Of a stretch of 64,000 bases of DNA, positions 42,019 to 52,489 are shown piece after piece (the stretch's first letter is position 1; every line of letters begins with the position of its first letter). Source of the DNA: an uncultured Lachnospiraceae bacterium (GTDB lineage: Bacteria; Bacillota; Clostridia; Lachnospirales; Lachnospiraceae); the NCBI GenBank assembly GCA_947165025.1, contig CAMUYQ010000008.1, positions 62,001 to 126,000 of the forward strand, in the 5' to 3' direction. The translations under genes were made by a program, and so were the position numbers. Below the pieces are notes generated by a model. The model was not told the DNA's origin. It worked only from the letters and a program-made list of their open reading frames with translations, and ran no database searches.

Positions 42019-44344
42019 CTTCCGTATACGTTACCGGTGAGTCCTCATCGAGCAGTGTGTTGTACTTGTCGATGAAATCCTCAAGCGGTATAGGCCGCGA
42101 ATACAGGAATCCCTGTGCATAGATACAGCCGATCTCCAGAAGCATGTCAACCTGTTCGTGTGTCTCAACACCTTCGCAGATGACTCTCAGTTTCAGTCCC
42201 TCAGCCATCTCGACGATCTTACGCAGGATCCACTTTCCGCTCTCACTCTGAGTCGATTCATCAAGGAATCCCCTGTCGATCTTAAGCACATCGAACGGAA
42301 TGTCCCTAAGCAGATTGAGCGATGAATAACCCGATCCGAAATCGTCTATCGAAAGGTTCATGTTGAACTCCTTGAGGTTGCGCATGACCTCGAGCATCCT
42401 CTCTTTTTCGCTGAAGAACACGGTCTCGGTTATCTCGAGTTCGATAAGTCCCTTCGGCACTTTATAGCGGAGCATGATCTCCTGAACCTTCATGATATAG
42501 TTCGGATCATACAGCAGATATCTCGACTGGTTGATGGAGATCGGATATACCTCACGTCCTTCATCGATCATCTTCCTGATATATTTGCAGATCTCCTCAA
42601 GCATGAAGAAATCGACATTTTCAATAAAGCCGTTACGTTCAAATACAGGTATGAATTCGTTAGGAGGAATGATGTGTCCGGTCGAATCAACCCATCTGAT
42701 AAGAGCCTCGGCGCCCGATATCTGATCGGTTGCCATGTTCCACTTGGGCTGCAGATACGGCTTGAACTCGCCCTTTTCAAGCGCCTCATGCATACGCGAT
42801 TCGACTCTTTCCTGCTTGCGGGTTTCTTCCATCAGCTGTTCACGGTACTCTGCCTGGAATTGGCCGCGAAGTGCCGTGGATACTGACTTACGTGCAAGGT
42901 TTGCTTTATCGATCATGTCAGCGATCGGTTCCTTCTTGTCGCGTATGTAGTATATACCGGTCTTGAACTTGATAGGATATTTCATTCCTATCTCTTCCGT
43001 TGCCTTTGACAGTCTGTCGTCAATAAATTCCTTTCTCTCTATACCTCTTTCATCATCGACACACAGTCCGACGAATCTGTCTGCCGACAGACGTCCGAAA
43101 GTTTCGTTATAGGAATAACTTTCCTTGAGAGCCATGGCAATGTCACGAAGCAGAATATCCGCTTTCAAATGTCCGTATCCCTCGTTTATGTATCGGAAAT
43201 TGACAACGTCGAAACATGTCAGCATGTACGGGACATCGGGATTTTCAAGGAGCAGCTGTGTAGCCTTTTCCTTGAACGCATTTTCATTCGGTGCACTCGT
43301 CAGGTCATCGACATAAGCAAGGTCGAACACTTTCTTCTGCTCGCTCTGGATATACCTGATGACAAAGAACGCCATGACACCCATGATCAGGATAACGACT
43401 ACCATCATCACAAAAGCTTCGACAAGTATTGACATGACGGATTCGCGCACATCGTCGGAATAAACTATATAGAATATGTTCCAGCCGCTCTCTCCCTGAA
43501 GCTGCTTATAAAGTGCATATCCCTTCCTGCCGTCAACCGATATCCTGCGGTCCGTGATGAGTTCCTGGTTTATCTCATTAAGGACCTGGTCTCTGATCTG
43601 CTGCGCCGCAAAATCATCGATCGCATCCCTTGTCAGAAGATCGAAAATGTTCTTGCCTGTACCGTCATATATCTTGTCATTCTTGACGTATGCGACTATG
43701 TTTCCGTGTGAGTCGGTAAGGTATCTTTCAGCGACCATCGAGACCGAATTGGATGTCGTTGACTCGAACATGTATGATGCGTTTGCAACACCGATAACAT
43801 AACCCTGAATGACACCGTTCTTCTGTACGGCGGATCCGAAGCAGACTTCATCGTTTGATTTTTCCGGAGCGAAGTTTCTGAAAATGGACATCGGCTTTGT
43901 CGCATCGACCTCATCGGCGTATGCATTGAGAGGAGTTGATACGAGTGCACCATTTGCCCTGTACTTGATACCGCGGTTACTGATGTAAAACGCATACGAG
44001 AACTCGCCGGTCTCTTCGAGCACTTTCAGACAGTTGCATATCGTCGCCTTGTCGATATCTTCATCCTCTGCGAGCACCTGTGCCTCTGCGGCAACGAGGG
44101 ATCCTCTTCTCTCGAAGTTGTCCGAAAAATACTTTGAAGAAAGATCCGATCTGTTGATGATGTAATCGTAGGAAGACTGCTCAAATGCCGAGAATATCCT
44201 GCTGACATGAAACGCACTCAGGAAAATACACAGAAGCAGAAGCACCAGACATATCGCGAGAAGTCTGACAAGTGATTTTTCCGCCTTGGCTCTCTTTATG
44301 AACTTGGAAAGGGCGTTCTGCCTCTTTCTCCTTCGTTTAAACAT
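42011..44344 (-). CDS. Membrane EAL phosphodiesterase with degenerate GGDEF domain
   Basis: 777 residues. A basic N-terminus and helix (VRLLAICLVLLLLCIFLSAF) lead into an extracellular Cache-like sensor (about 55-300) and a second helix near 310 (VEAFVMMVVVILIMGVMAFF). The GGDEF domain (about 345-500) has SADRF in place of GGDEF near 421, so it is unlikely to make cyclic di-GMP. The EAL domain (about 515-765) is complete: SGAEALIRWVD, LIELEITETVFF, IDDFGSGYSSLNLL, VLKIDRGFL, VICEGVETHEQ and AQGFLYSRPI. It is predicted to be a cyclic di-GMP phosphodiesterase regulated by an outside signal. It lies 10 nt downstream of purL. Confidence 0.93.
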   Translation of the reverse strand: MFKRRRKRQNALSKFIKRAKAEKSLVRLLAICLVLLLLCIFLSAFHVSRIFSAFEQSSYDYIINRSDLSSKYFSDNFERRGSLVAAEAQVLAEDEDIDKATICNCLKVLEETGEFSYAFYISNRGIKYRANGALVSTPLNAYADEVDATKPMSIFRNFAPEKSNDEVCFGSAVQKNGVIQGYVIGVANASYMFESTTSNSVSMVAERYLTDSHGNIVAYVKNDKIYDGTGKNIFDLLTRDAIDDFAAQQIRDQVLNEINQELITDRRISVDGRKGYALYKQLQGESGWNIFYIVYSDDVRESVMSILVEAFVMMVVVILIMGVMAFFVIRYIQSEQKKVFDLAYVDDLTSAPNENAFKEKATQLLLENPDVPYMLTCFDVVNFRYINEGYGHLKADILLRDIAMALKESYSYNETFGRLSADRFVGLCVDDERGIERKEFIDDRLSKATEEIGMKYPIKFKTGIYYIRDKKEPIADMIDKANLARKSVSTALRGQFQAEYREQLMEETRKQERVESRMHEALEKGEFKPYLQPKWNMATDQISGAEALIRWVDSTGHIIPPNEFIPVFERNGFIENVDFFMLEEICKYIRKMIDEGREVYPISINQSRYLLYDPNYIMKVQEIMLRYKVPKGLIELEITETVFFSEKERMLEVMRNLKEFNMNLSIDDFGSGYSSLNLLRDIPFDVLKIDRGFLDESTQSESGKWILRKIVEMAEGLKLRVICEGVETHEQVDMLLEIGCIYAQGFLYSRPIPLEDFIDKYNTLLDEDSPVTYTEDE

Positions 44345-44354
44345 TCAGCCTCTC

Positions 44355-47300
44355 CTACAGGAAGTACTGTACTCCCGACTCAAATATCTTCATATCCTGT
44401 TCGCCGTATATGTTCACGGCAACGTTATCCCCGCGTCTTTCCGAGTGGCACATCTTACCGAACACTCTTCCGTCGGGGCTCGTGATACCTTCGATCGCCT
44501 CGAATGAACCGTTGATGTTGTATTCCTCATCCATCGAAACCATTCCGTCGGGATCGCAGTATCTTGTCGCAACCTGTCCGTTCTCAAACAGTTTCTTTAT
44601 CACGTCATCAGGTGCAACAAAACGACCCTCTCCGTGGGATACGGGAATGACGTATGTTCCGCCAAGCTCTGCATTCGCAAGCCACGGTGACAGATTGGAA
44701 ACGACTTTGGTATATGCCATCTTGGAAATATGGCGGTTGATCGTATTATATGTCAGTGTCGGAGATGCGCTGTCCTGACCGGTGATCTTTCCGTTCGGAA
44801 CAAGCCCGAGCTTGATCAGTGCCTGGAATCCGTTACAGATACCGAGCGCCAGTCCGTCACGCTCATCAAGAAGCTGTCTTATGGCATCGGCAAGGACCTC
44901 ATTCCTGAACGCCGTTGCAAAGAACTTCGCGGAGCCGTCAGGCTCATCGCCTGCCGAAAAACCTCCCGGGAACATTATCATCTGCGCTTTTCCTATTCCC
45001 TTTTTGAACGCTTCAACCGAATCCCTTATATCCTGTGCGTTGCGGTTTGCAAATACCTGTGTGATAACGTCTGAGCCCGCACGCTCAAATGCCTTCGCAC
45101 TGTCATATTCACAGTTCGTTCCGGGAAATACCGGAATGAAGACTGTGGGCTTTGCGACTTTGTTCCTGCATACATATACGCTTCTGCCTTTTTCGGAAAC
45201 GTCATATGACATCTCGGCAAGTGCATCCCTTGTCTTGTAGCTTCTGGTCGGGAATACTCTCTCAAGCGGCTTCGTCCATGCAGAGAGTGCATCGGAAAGC
45301 AGGAGCGAAGAACTTCCGTATGAGAATGCGGCATCATCCGTTACTTCTCCGATAAGCGTATATCTGCCCGAAAGCTTCTGCACATCTTCACCGGCAACTT
45401 CTGCGACGATCCATCCGAATCCCGGAACGAACAGACGCGAAAGATCAACGCTGTGTTCTATCTTAACACCGAATCCGTTACCGAATGCCATCTTGGAAAG
45501 AGCAGGTGCGATACCGTATCCGTCAACGGCATAAGCAGCCTTTATGATACCGCTCTTAACATCGTTATGAAACTTTGCGTACTGGTCTTTTGCATCTTCA
45601 AAATCAACCAGTTTGTAGCCGTCAGTCTTTATATCAACAAGAACGAGCTTGTCGCCTGCCTTCTTCAGTTCGGGCGTTACGACATCCTTTGCATCCGCGA
45701 TATCAACTGCAAATGACACGAGTGTCGGAGGAACATCGATATCCTGGAATGTTCCCGACATCGAATCCTTACCGCCTATCGACGGGAGAGAAAATCCCAT
45801 CTGCGCAGAGAACGCTCCGAGAAGAGCGGCAAACGGCTGGCTCCACCTTGCAGGATCTTCCGACATTCTCCTGAAGTATTCCTGGAATGTGAACCTTATC
45901 TTTGAATGATCACCGCCGGCACTGACAACCTTTGCGACCGACTGTGTAACGGCATATACGGCTCCGTGATACGGGCTCCAGCTTGAAAGGAACGGATCGA
46001 AACCGTAGCTCATCATAGTTATCGTATCGCACTTTCCTTCGTACACCGGAAGCTTGGCGATCATGACCTGTGTCTCGGTAAGCTGGCTTCTTCCGCCGTA
46101 TGGCATCAGAACACTGCCGGCACCGATCGACGAGTCAAACATCTCGACAAGACCCTTCTGCGAGCATACGTTGAGATCCGAGAGTGAATCCGAAAGCGCT
46201 GCTTTAAAATCACCCGATGCAACATCATCGGCAACTTTTCCGACAATGGGCTTTTCAAAGAACTCCTTCTCTTCGGGAACATCAACAAATACCTTTGTCT
46301 CCTGGTGTGCCCCGTTTGTATCAAGAAATGCTCTCTTAAGGTTAACTATCTCTTTACCGCGCCATGTGAGGATGAGCCTCGGCTCTTCTGTAACAACGGC
46401 AACCTCAACCGCCTCGAGGTTTTCCTCTGCGGCGTATGCGAGGAACTGTTTTACATCATCGGGACCGACAACAACAGCCATTCTTTCCTGGGATTCGGAT
46501 ATCGCAAGCTCGGTTCCGTCCAGTCCGGCATACTTCTTCGGCACCTTGTCAAGGTCGATACGAAGACCGTCCGCAAGTTCACCTATCGCAACCGAAACAC
46601 CGCCGGCTCCGAAGTCGTTACATTTTCTGATAAGTTTTGAAACCTCGGGACGTCTGAACAGTCTCTGAAGTTTTCTCTCGGTCGGAGCATTACCCTTCTG
46701 CACTTCCGCTCCGCATGTCTCAATTGATGAGAGCGTATGTGCCTTGGAAGAACCCGTTGCTCCGCCGCATCCGTCTCTTCCCGTTCTTCCGCCGAGAAGT
46801 ATGATGATATCGCCGGGATCCGATGTTTCCCTGACAACGTTCGATCTCTTTGCGGCACCCATTACGGCACCGATCTCCATACGTTTTGCAACATAATCGG
46901 GATGATATATCTCTTTAACGTATCCGGTCGCAAGACCTATCTGGTTACCGTACGAACTGTATCCGCTTGCAGCACCTCTTACGAGCTTCTTCTGCGGAAG
47001 CTTTCCCGAAAGCGTATCTGCTATAGGCACTGTCGGATCTGCGGCACCCGTAACACGCATCGCCTGATATACATAGCTCCTGCCCGAAAGCGGATCACGG
47101 ATCGCACCGCCCAGACACGTTGCTGCTCCACCGAAAGGCTCAATCTCGGTAGGATGATTGTGTGTCTCATTCTTGAAGCTGACAAGCCACTCTTCGGTAA
47201 CACCGTCGATCTTAACGGGAACGACTATCGAGCATGCATTGATCTCATCGGATTCTTCCTGATCGGCAAGCCTGCCCTGCTTCTTCAGTTCCTTCATACC

Positions 47301-48137
47301 CATAAGCGCGATGTCCATAAGGCATATGAACTTGTCCTTACGGTCACCATACACATCGGCTCTTGCAGCCTTGTAATCTTCAAAACTTTTTTTGATAGGA
47401 GCCGAATAAAAACCATCCGCAAACTGCACATCCGTAAGTTCCGTCGAGAACGTCGTATGTCTGCAGTGGTCGCTCCAGTATGTGTCAAGAACGCGTATCT
47501 CCGTCATCGACGGATCGCGTTTTTCATCGTTTGCAAAATAGTTCTGAATGTGAAGAAAATCCCTGAATGTCATCGCGAGTGAGAGCGAATCGTAAAGCTT
47601 TTTAAGATCGTCTTCATTCATTGACGAAAAGCCGTCAAATATCCTGATGTCTTCCGGCTCTTCATAGTTTGCAACAAGAGTCTCGGGCTTGATAAAGCCG
47701 GTCTCTCTGGAATCGACGGGATTGATGCAGTATGATTTTATCTGTGTAAGTTCTTCATCGCTGATCGTTCCCTCCAGGCAGTACGTGACCGCGGTCCTGA
47801 TGATCGGATCGGCATCGGCCGACAGGAACTGTACGCACTGTACCGCTGAATCCGCACGCTGGTCGAACTGTCCCGGGAGATACTCTACCGAGAATACCCT
47901 GTCGCCTTCCCCTCTCGGAAAATCATCTTCATAAATGTCATCTACGGGCGGTTCGGAAAACACACACTTTTTGGCAACATCGAAAACATCGTCAGAAAGA
48001 TTTTCAATATCATACCTGATCAGTATCCGGACCTTCTCAAGGCCTGTAAGATCGAGATATCCTTTGAGATCTTCAAAGAGTTCGTTCGCAGCTGCCGCAT
48101 AGGGAGCTTTCTTTTCAACGTAGATTCGTCTGACCAT
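44355..48137 (-). CDS. purL: Phosphoribosylformylglycinamidine synthase (large PurL)
   Basis: 1260 residues, the single-chain form with synthetase and glutaminase fused; Bacillus uses PurS/Q/L instead. It converts FGAR to FGAM with ATP and glutamine. Seen: linker SDHCRHTTFSTELTD, FKNETHNHPTEIEPFGGAAT, the ATP site GGRTGRDGCGGATGSSKAHT, FSAQMGFSLPSIGGKDSMSG, and the glutaminase with PVFPGTNCEYDSAKAFERAG, GGFSAGDEPDG and nucleophile GICNGFQALIKLGL. Fusion of PurQ to the C-terminus is clear. It lies 12 nt after radA on the same strand. The other pur genes are 10 kb away. Confidence 0.97.
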   Translation of the reverse strand: MVRRIYVEKKAPYAAAANELFEDLKGYLDLTGLEKVRILIRYDIENLSDDVFDVAKKCVFSEPPVDDIYEDDFPRGEGDRVFSVEYLPGQFDQRADSAVQCVQFLSADADPIIRTAVTYCLEGTISDEELTQIKSYCINPVDSRETGFIKPETLVANYEEPEDIRIFDGFSSMNEDDLKKLYDSLSLAMTFRDFLHIQNYFANDEKRDPSMTEIRVLDTYWSDHCRHTTFSTELTDVQFADGFYSAPIKKSFEDYKAARADVYGDRKDKFICLMDIALMGMKELKKQGRLADQEESDEINACSIVVPVKIDGVTEEWLVSFKNETHNHPTEIEPFGGAATCLGGAIRDPLSGRSYVYQAMRVTGAADPTVPIADTLSGKLPQKKLVRGAASGYSSYGNQIGLATGYVKEIYHPDYVAKRMEIGAVMGAAKRSNVVRETSDPGDIIILLGGRTGRDGCGGATGSSKAHTLSSIETCGAEVQKGNAPTERKLQRLFRRPEVSKLIRKCNDFGAGGVSVAIGELADGLRIDLDKVPKKYAGLDGTELAISESQERMAVVVGPDDVKQFLAYAAEENLEAVEVAVVTEEPRLILTWRGKEIVNLKRAFLDTNGAHQETKVFVDVPEEKEFFEKPIVGKVADDVASGDFKAALSDSLSDLNVCSQKGLVEMFDSSIGAGSVLMPYGGRSQLTETQVMIAKLPVYEGKCDTITMMSYGFDPFLSSWSPYHGAVYAVTQSVAKVVSAGGDHSKIRFTFQEYFRRMSEDPARWSQPFAALLGAFSAQMGFSLPSIGGKDSMSGTFQDIDVPPTLVSFAVDIADAKDVVTPELKKAGDKLVLVDIKTDGYKLVDFEDAKDQYAKFHNDVKSGIIKAAYAVDGYGIAPALSKMAFGNGFGVKIEHSVDLSRLFVPGFGWIVAEVAGEDVQKLSGRYTLIGEVTDDAAFSYGSSSLLLSDALSAWTKPLERVFPTRSYKTRDALAEMSYDVSEKGRSVYVCRNKVAKPTVFIPVFPGTNCEYDSAKAFERAGSDVITQVFANRNAQDIRDSVEAFKKGIGKAQMIMFPGGFSAGDEPDGSAKFFATAFRNEVLADAIRQLLDERDGLALGICNGFQALIKLGLVPNGKITGQDSASPTLTYNTINRHISKMAYTKVVSNLSPWLANAELGGTYVIPVSHGEGRFVAPDDVIKKLFENGQVATRYCDPDGMVSMDEEYNINGSFEAIEGITSPDGRVFGKMCHSERRGDNVAVNIYGEQDMKIFESGVQYFL

Positions 48138-48149
48138 TTTCTTCTTCCT

Positions 48150-49523
48150 TTACTGTTTGATGGCTTTTATTGCATCCGACAGAGTCTCTGCCGGGATCAT
48201 GTTCTTTTTCATTTCCGCAGGCATTGTATCATAATTTGCCTTCGGAAGGATGATCTTTGAAAAACCGAGCTTCCTGCATTCCGCAACTCTGCTGTCCGCA
48301 AGCGATACGGACCTTACTTCTCCCGATAGTCCCACTTCACCGAATGCAACCGTATCTTCACTTATGACCGTATTGTCAAAGCCGGATACGACCGCAAGTG
48401 CGATCCCGAGATCCACCGCAGGCTCGTTCATCTTCATCCCGCCGGCCACGTTTATGTATGCATCACATTCCGATGTCTTAAGTCCGAGACGCTTTTCGAG
48501 AACAGCCATCAGCAGATTCACACGGTTCAGATCCGTACCGGTCGCCTGCCTTCTCGGAATACCGAAACTGCTCCTGCATACAAGTGCCTGCACCTCAACC
48601 AGCATCGGGCGGGTACCTTCCATCGCGCAAACAACGCACGATCCGGCCGAATCCTTCGGACGTCCCGAGAGCATGTACTCGGAGGGGTTTGAGACCTCAA
48701 CGAGTCCGCCGCTCTGCATCTCGAAAACACCTATCTCGTTAGTGGAGCCGAACCTGTTCTTGACGGCTCTTATGATCCTGTATGAAGCGTACCGGTCGCC
48801 TTCAAAATACAGCACCGTGTCGACCATGTGCTCAAGGACTCTGGGGCCAGCAACCGTACCTTCCTTCGTGACATGACCCACGATAAAGATCGTGATCGCC
48901 ATGCTCTTTGCTATCGACAGAAGAACAGCCGTTGCCTCACGCACCTGGGAAACGCTGCCCGGTGCCGAAGAGACGTTCTCCGAAAACATCGTCTGGATAC
49001 TGTCTATGATGACCGTTTCGGGTTTGTGCTTTCTGATCACATCTTCGATGAGCGTCAGATTTGTCTCACACAGAAGCTGAAGGTTATCGGACATCTGACC
49101 GATACGCATGGCTCTCATCTTTATCTGCTTTGCACTTTCCTCGCCCGAGATATACAGAACTTTATGCGAAGACTGTGAAAGATTCCTGCCGACCTGCAGA
49201 AGGAGGGTTGATTTTCCGATGCCGGGATCTCCTCCAACGAGAACAAGGGAGCCCGGTACCATACCGCCTCCCAAAACCCTGTCAAGCTCAGACATCCCTG
49301 TTTGGAAACGTTCAAGAGAGTTCAGAGATACATCCCCGATGCTTACGGGTTCGGGGATGCTCAAACGGGAACTTCCCGACTTGCCTGATCGCGTCGTATT
49401 AACTGTCGGCTCTTCCACCATCGTGTTCCATGCCTTGCATGCGGGACACTGTCCCATCCATTTGGACGATTCGTATCCGCACTCATTGCAGAAGAACACC
49501 GTGGAAGGTCGTCCTTTAGCCAT
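48150..49523 (-). CDS. radA: DNA repair protein RadA
   Basis: 457 residues. RadA is a RecA-related helicase-like ATPase that drives branch migration in recombinational repair. The zinc finger CNECGYESSKWMGQCPACKAW is at residue 12, Walker A VGGDPGIGKSTLLLQVG near 95, Walker B PETVIIDSIQTMF, the RadA motif IRAVKNRFGSTNEIGVF, and a C-terminal Lon-like domain (INVAGGMKMNEPAVDLGIAL, ISEDTVAFGEVGLSGEVRSV). Its start codon lies 3 nt after the small protein gene's stop and lacks a strong ribosome site, so it is probably coupled. clpC-radA adjacency is common in Firmicutes. Confidence 0.96.
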   Translation of the reverse strand: MAKGRPSTVFFCNECGYESSKWMGQCPACKAWNTMVEEPTVNTTRSGKSGSSRLSIPEPVSIGDVSLNSLERFQTGMSELDRVLGGGMVPGSLVLVGGDPGIGKSTLLLQVGRNLSQSSHKVLYISGEESAKQIKMRAMRIGQMSDNLQLLCETNLTLIEDVIRKHKPETVIIDSIQTMFSENVSSAPGSVSQVREATAVLLSIAKSMAITIFIVGHVTKEGTVAGPRVLEHMVDTVLYFEGDRYASYRIIRAVKNRFGSTNEIGVFEMQSGGLVEVSNPSEYMLSGRPKDSAGSCVVCAMEGTRPMLVEVQALVCRSSFGIPRRQATGTDLNRVNLLMAVLEKRLGLKTSECDAYINVAGGMKMNEPAVDLGIALAVVSGFDNTVISEDTVAFGEVGLSGEVRSVSLADSRVAECRKLGFSKIILPKANYDTMPAEMKKNMIPAETLSDAIKAIKQ

Positions 49524-49526
49524 TAA

Positions 49527-49937
49527 TTATTCAACAACCTTTACGCTTATTTCGCCTTTACCTTCAAGCTCAACCGATATACTGAGCTTTCCGCCGAGGT
49601 TGGTCCTGATCTTTCCGATATCCCTGCCGCCAACGTTTACGCTGTACTCGGTATCTTCCTTCAGACCGACCGTTATCATGGCGTCTTTGTCGCCGCAGAC
49701 CGTGAACGATAATCCGTCAGGTTTAACCTCGAAATTATTGACGCTTGTTCCGGGTTCCGATTCATACACGAACATCCCGTCGCGTTCAAGCTTGGTCAGA
49801 TCCTTAAATGTCTTGACCTTGTAAAGGTTACCCGCAACGTCGAAATCCTCGACCTTTGCCTTCGTATCAAGCGTGTGATCACCGAAACTGATCGCATTAC
49901 CGTTTTCCTTACGGATCAATTCTGAAACTGCAGCCAT
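49527..49937 (-). CDS. Conserved small protein of the Lachnospiraceae type (function unknown)
   Basis: 136 residues, no signal peptide. The sequence AISFGDHTLDTKAKVEDFDV, LYKVKTFKDLTKLERDGMFV, NFEVKPDGLSFTVCGDKDAM and KLSISVELEGKGEISV is beta-rich. From memory this resembles a family that databases often label endosialidase. I see no catalytic motif to support that activity. It sits between clpC and radA with AGGAGG before its ATG and its own likely promoter (TATAAT on the minus strand in 49985-49995). A cytoplasmic envelope- or stress-related role would be pure guesswork. Confidence 0.7.
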   Translation of the reverse strand: MAAVSELIRKENGNAISFGDHTLDTKAKVEDFDVAGNLYKVKTFKDLTKLERDGMFVYESEPGTSVNNFEVKPDGLSFTVCGDKDAMITVGLKEDTEYSVNVGGRDIGKIRTNLGGKLSISVELEGKGEISVKVVE

Positions 49938-50037
49938 TTAAAACCTCCTGTCGATCAAACATTAAAGATAAAAACTGCGCTTTTATTATATTCTAAAACC
50001 GAGAATTTATCCACAAATATTATCAAAAAATGGGGCA

Positions 50038-52467
50038 TTACGAAAAAACGATCTTATCCCCTTTGGCCCGTATCGTAACCTCGTCTCCCTCCTTGAACTT
50101 TCCTTCAAGAATCTCAAGGGCGAGCGGGTCTTCGAGCATCGTCTGTATGGCCCTTCTGATCGGTCGTGCACCGAACTTTTTGTCCGTTCCCTTGAGGGCT
50201 ACGAGCTTTCTTGCCGAATCGGTGATCTTAAGCTTAATGCCGCGTGCCTCAAACGCACGGTCGCAGAGCTCTTTCGTCTGAAGCGTTACGATCTTCCTGA
50301 GGTCGTCGTCATTAAGTGTCCTGAACACCACGATCTCGTCAATACGGTTGATGAACTCGGGTTTGAACGTATTCTTGACCTCTTCCATGACGCCCGATTT
50401 CATGCGATCGTGATCACTCTTCTCATCGGTCTGAGTGATGAATCCGAGCTTCTTGGGATCGATGATACGGTTTGCTCCGGCATTACTCGTCATTATGATG
50501 ATCGTGTTCTTAAAGCTTACCTTGCGTCCGTTCGAATCGGTGATATGACCGTCATCGAGCACCTGCAGAAGGATGTTGAACACATCCGGGTGAGCCTTTT
50601 CTATCTCATCAAACAGGACTACCGAATACGGATTCCTTCTGACCTTCTCGGACAGCTGGCCGCCCTCCTCGAATCCAACGTATCCCGGAGGTGAGCCTAT
50701 CATCTTCGATACCGTATGCTTTTCCATGTATTCGGACATATCAACGCGGATGAGCGCATTCTCTGTTCCGAACAGGGTTCTTGCAAGAGTCTTTGAAAGC
50801 TCGGTCTTGCCGACACCGGTAGGTCCGAGGAATAAGAACGATCCTATCGGCCTGTCTGCTTCCTTGAGTCCGACGCGTCCTCTCTTTATCGCACGTGCGA
50901 CAGCGCCTACAGCCTCGTCCTGTCCGATGACCGACTTTGCAAGTTCGTTTTCAAGTCTGATGAGCTTGCTCGACTCGGATTCCGACAGTCTTTCCGTAGG
51001 TATCTTTGTAAGTGCGGCAACGATGCTCTCGATATCTTCCTTAGTGACAACAGTTACGCCGGAGGCTTTTTTGCCGCTTGATCTGCGCTCGATCTGGCGG
51101 GACAGCTTTTGGGCTTCCTTCTTGTGCGCTGAAAAACCTTCGATATCGTTGTTCTTCAGACACTGTTCTTCAAGCTTCTCGACAGCTGCGAGCTTTTCTT
51201 TCAGCTCATTGAGCTCCTTCGGATCCGAAAGCTTTGAGAGCTTGACCTTTGAGGCAGCCTCATCGATAAGATCGATCGCCTTGTCGGGAAGGAATCTGTC
51301 GCTTATGTATCTGGCGGCAAGCTTTACGGCAGCAACAAGCGCCTCATCGTCATATTTAACATGATGGTGCTTCTCGTATGCTCCTGCTATGCCGCGCAGT
51401 ATATCGATACAGTCGTTCTCCGAAGGCTCCTCCACGTAGATCGGCTGGAACCTTCTCTCAAGTGCTGCGTCTTTTTCTATATGCTTTCTGTATTCGTCAT
51501 ATGTCGTTGCTCCGATAAGCTGGACTTCGCCTCGAGCAAGTGACGGTTTTAATATGTTCGAAGCATCGATCGAGCCTTCAGCACCGCCTGCTCCGATGAT
51601 CGTATGTACCTCATCCATGAACAGAAGTATGTTGCCTTCCGTCGTGACCTCACTGATCACCCGTTTGATACGCTCCTCGAATTCACCTCTGTATTTGCTT
51701 CCTGCGACCATGGCGGAAAGATCGAGTGTGAGAAGTCTCTTTCCCGCAACGGTATCGGGAACCGAACCGTCAACTATGCGCTGTGCAAGGCCCTCAACTA
51801 TCGCTGTCTTACCTACACCGGGTTCGCCTATAAGGCACGGATTGTTCTTCGTCCTTCTTGACAGAGTCTGGATCATCCTTGTTATCTCGACATCACGGCC
51901 GATCACCGGATCGAGCTTTCCGTCTGCGGCAAGTGCCGTAAGATCCCTGCTGTATCTGTCTATGAGCATTCCCTGGCCGCTGTCCGAACGCTTGGCGGCC
52001 GCTCTTATCTGGTCTTTGTAATCCTCGAGATTCTCGCCCATCGCAACGAGCGTATCGGCAAAAAGCTTCTGCGGATTGACCGACAGCGTATTGATAAGAC
52101 GCAGTGCCAGATTGTCGGCGTCGGTGATTATCGCAAGGAGAAGATGTTCGGTACCGATCTCCTCACAGTCAAACGACTCTGCCAGTTCCTGTGCAAGATC
52201 AAGGATAGTCTCAACCTTCGGAGTAAATCCCTCGCGCTCTTTCTTGGCAACCTTTCCGGGAAGTTCGATCTGTTCGCTTATCAGTCCGATGATCTTTTCC
52301 TGGGTGATATCGTTGGCACGAAGCACCATTGCCGCAACTCCGGTGTTTTCGGCACACAGAGCCAGCAGGAGGTGTTCGCTTCCTACATACCCGTGCTTGA
52401 ACTTCTCACTGGAACGCTTTGCCATCTCCAGAACGTTCCAGGCTTTTTGTGTATATTTACGTGACAT
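50038..52467 (-). CDS. clpC: ClpC ATPase subunit
   Basis: 809 residues. A class I Clp/Hsp100 ATPase that unfolds substrates for ClpP. Double N-domain repeats (SEHLLLALCAENTGVAAMVL, TEHLLLAIITDADNLALRLI), AAA-1 Walker [14 protein letters not shown] near 205, a short UVR-like middle domain (LEEQCLKNNDIEGFSAHKKE), and AAA-2 [14 protein letters not shown] near 535 with IGSPPGYVGFEEGG. It lacks the long ClpB coiled coil. AAAGGAG precedes the ATG. The usual Firmicutes neighbours ctsR, mcsA and mcsB are absent, and no CtsR box was seen in the 22-nt gap upstream, so it is probably transcribed with the cohesin-like gene. Confidence 0.95.
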   Translation of the reverse strand: MSRKYTQKAWNVLEMAKRSSEKFKHGYVGSEHLLLALCAENTGVAAMVLRANDITQEKIIGLISEQIELPGKVAKKEREGFTPKVETILDLAQELAESFDCEEIGTEHLLLAIITDADNLALRLINTLSVNPQKLFADTLVAMGENLEDYKDQIRAAAKRSDSGQGMLIDRYSRDLTALAADGKLDPVIGRDVEITRMIQTLSRRTKNNPCLIGEPGVGKTAIVEGLAQRIVDGSVPDTVAGKRLLTLDLSAMVAGSKYRGEFEERIKRVISEVTTEGNILLFMDEVHTIIGAGGAEGSIDASNILKPSLARGEVQLIGATTYDEYRKHIEKDAALERRFQPIYVEEPSENDCIDILRGIAGAYEKHHHVKYDDEALVAAVKLAARYISDRFLPDKAIDLIDEAASKVKLSKLSDPKELNELKEKLAAVEKLEEQCLKNNDIEGFSAHKKEAQKLSRQIERRSSGKKASGVTVVTKEDIESIVAALTKIPTERLSESESSKLIRLENELAKSVIGQDEAVGAVARAIKRGRVGLKEADRPIGSFLFLGPTGVGKTELSKTLARTLFGTENALIRVDMSEYMEKHTVSKMIGSPPGYVGFEEGGQLSEKVRRNPYSVVLFDEIEKAHPDVFNILLQVLDDGHITDSNGRKVSFKNTIIIMTSNAGANRIIDPKKLGFITQTDEKSDHDRMKSGVMEEVKNTFKPEFINRIDEIVVFRTLNDDDLRKIVTLQTKELCDRAFEARGIKLKITDSARKLVALKGTDKKFGARPIRRAIQTMLEDPLALEILEGKFKEGDEVTIRAKGDKIVFS

Positions 52468-52489
52468 TTAAATCTCCTTTGCAGATCAC

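Noticed and set aside
49527-49937. Endosialidase activity for the 136-residue protein
   Set aside because: The name is familiar for this family, but the protein is far smaller than real endosialidases and shows no catalytic motif.
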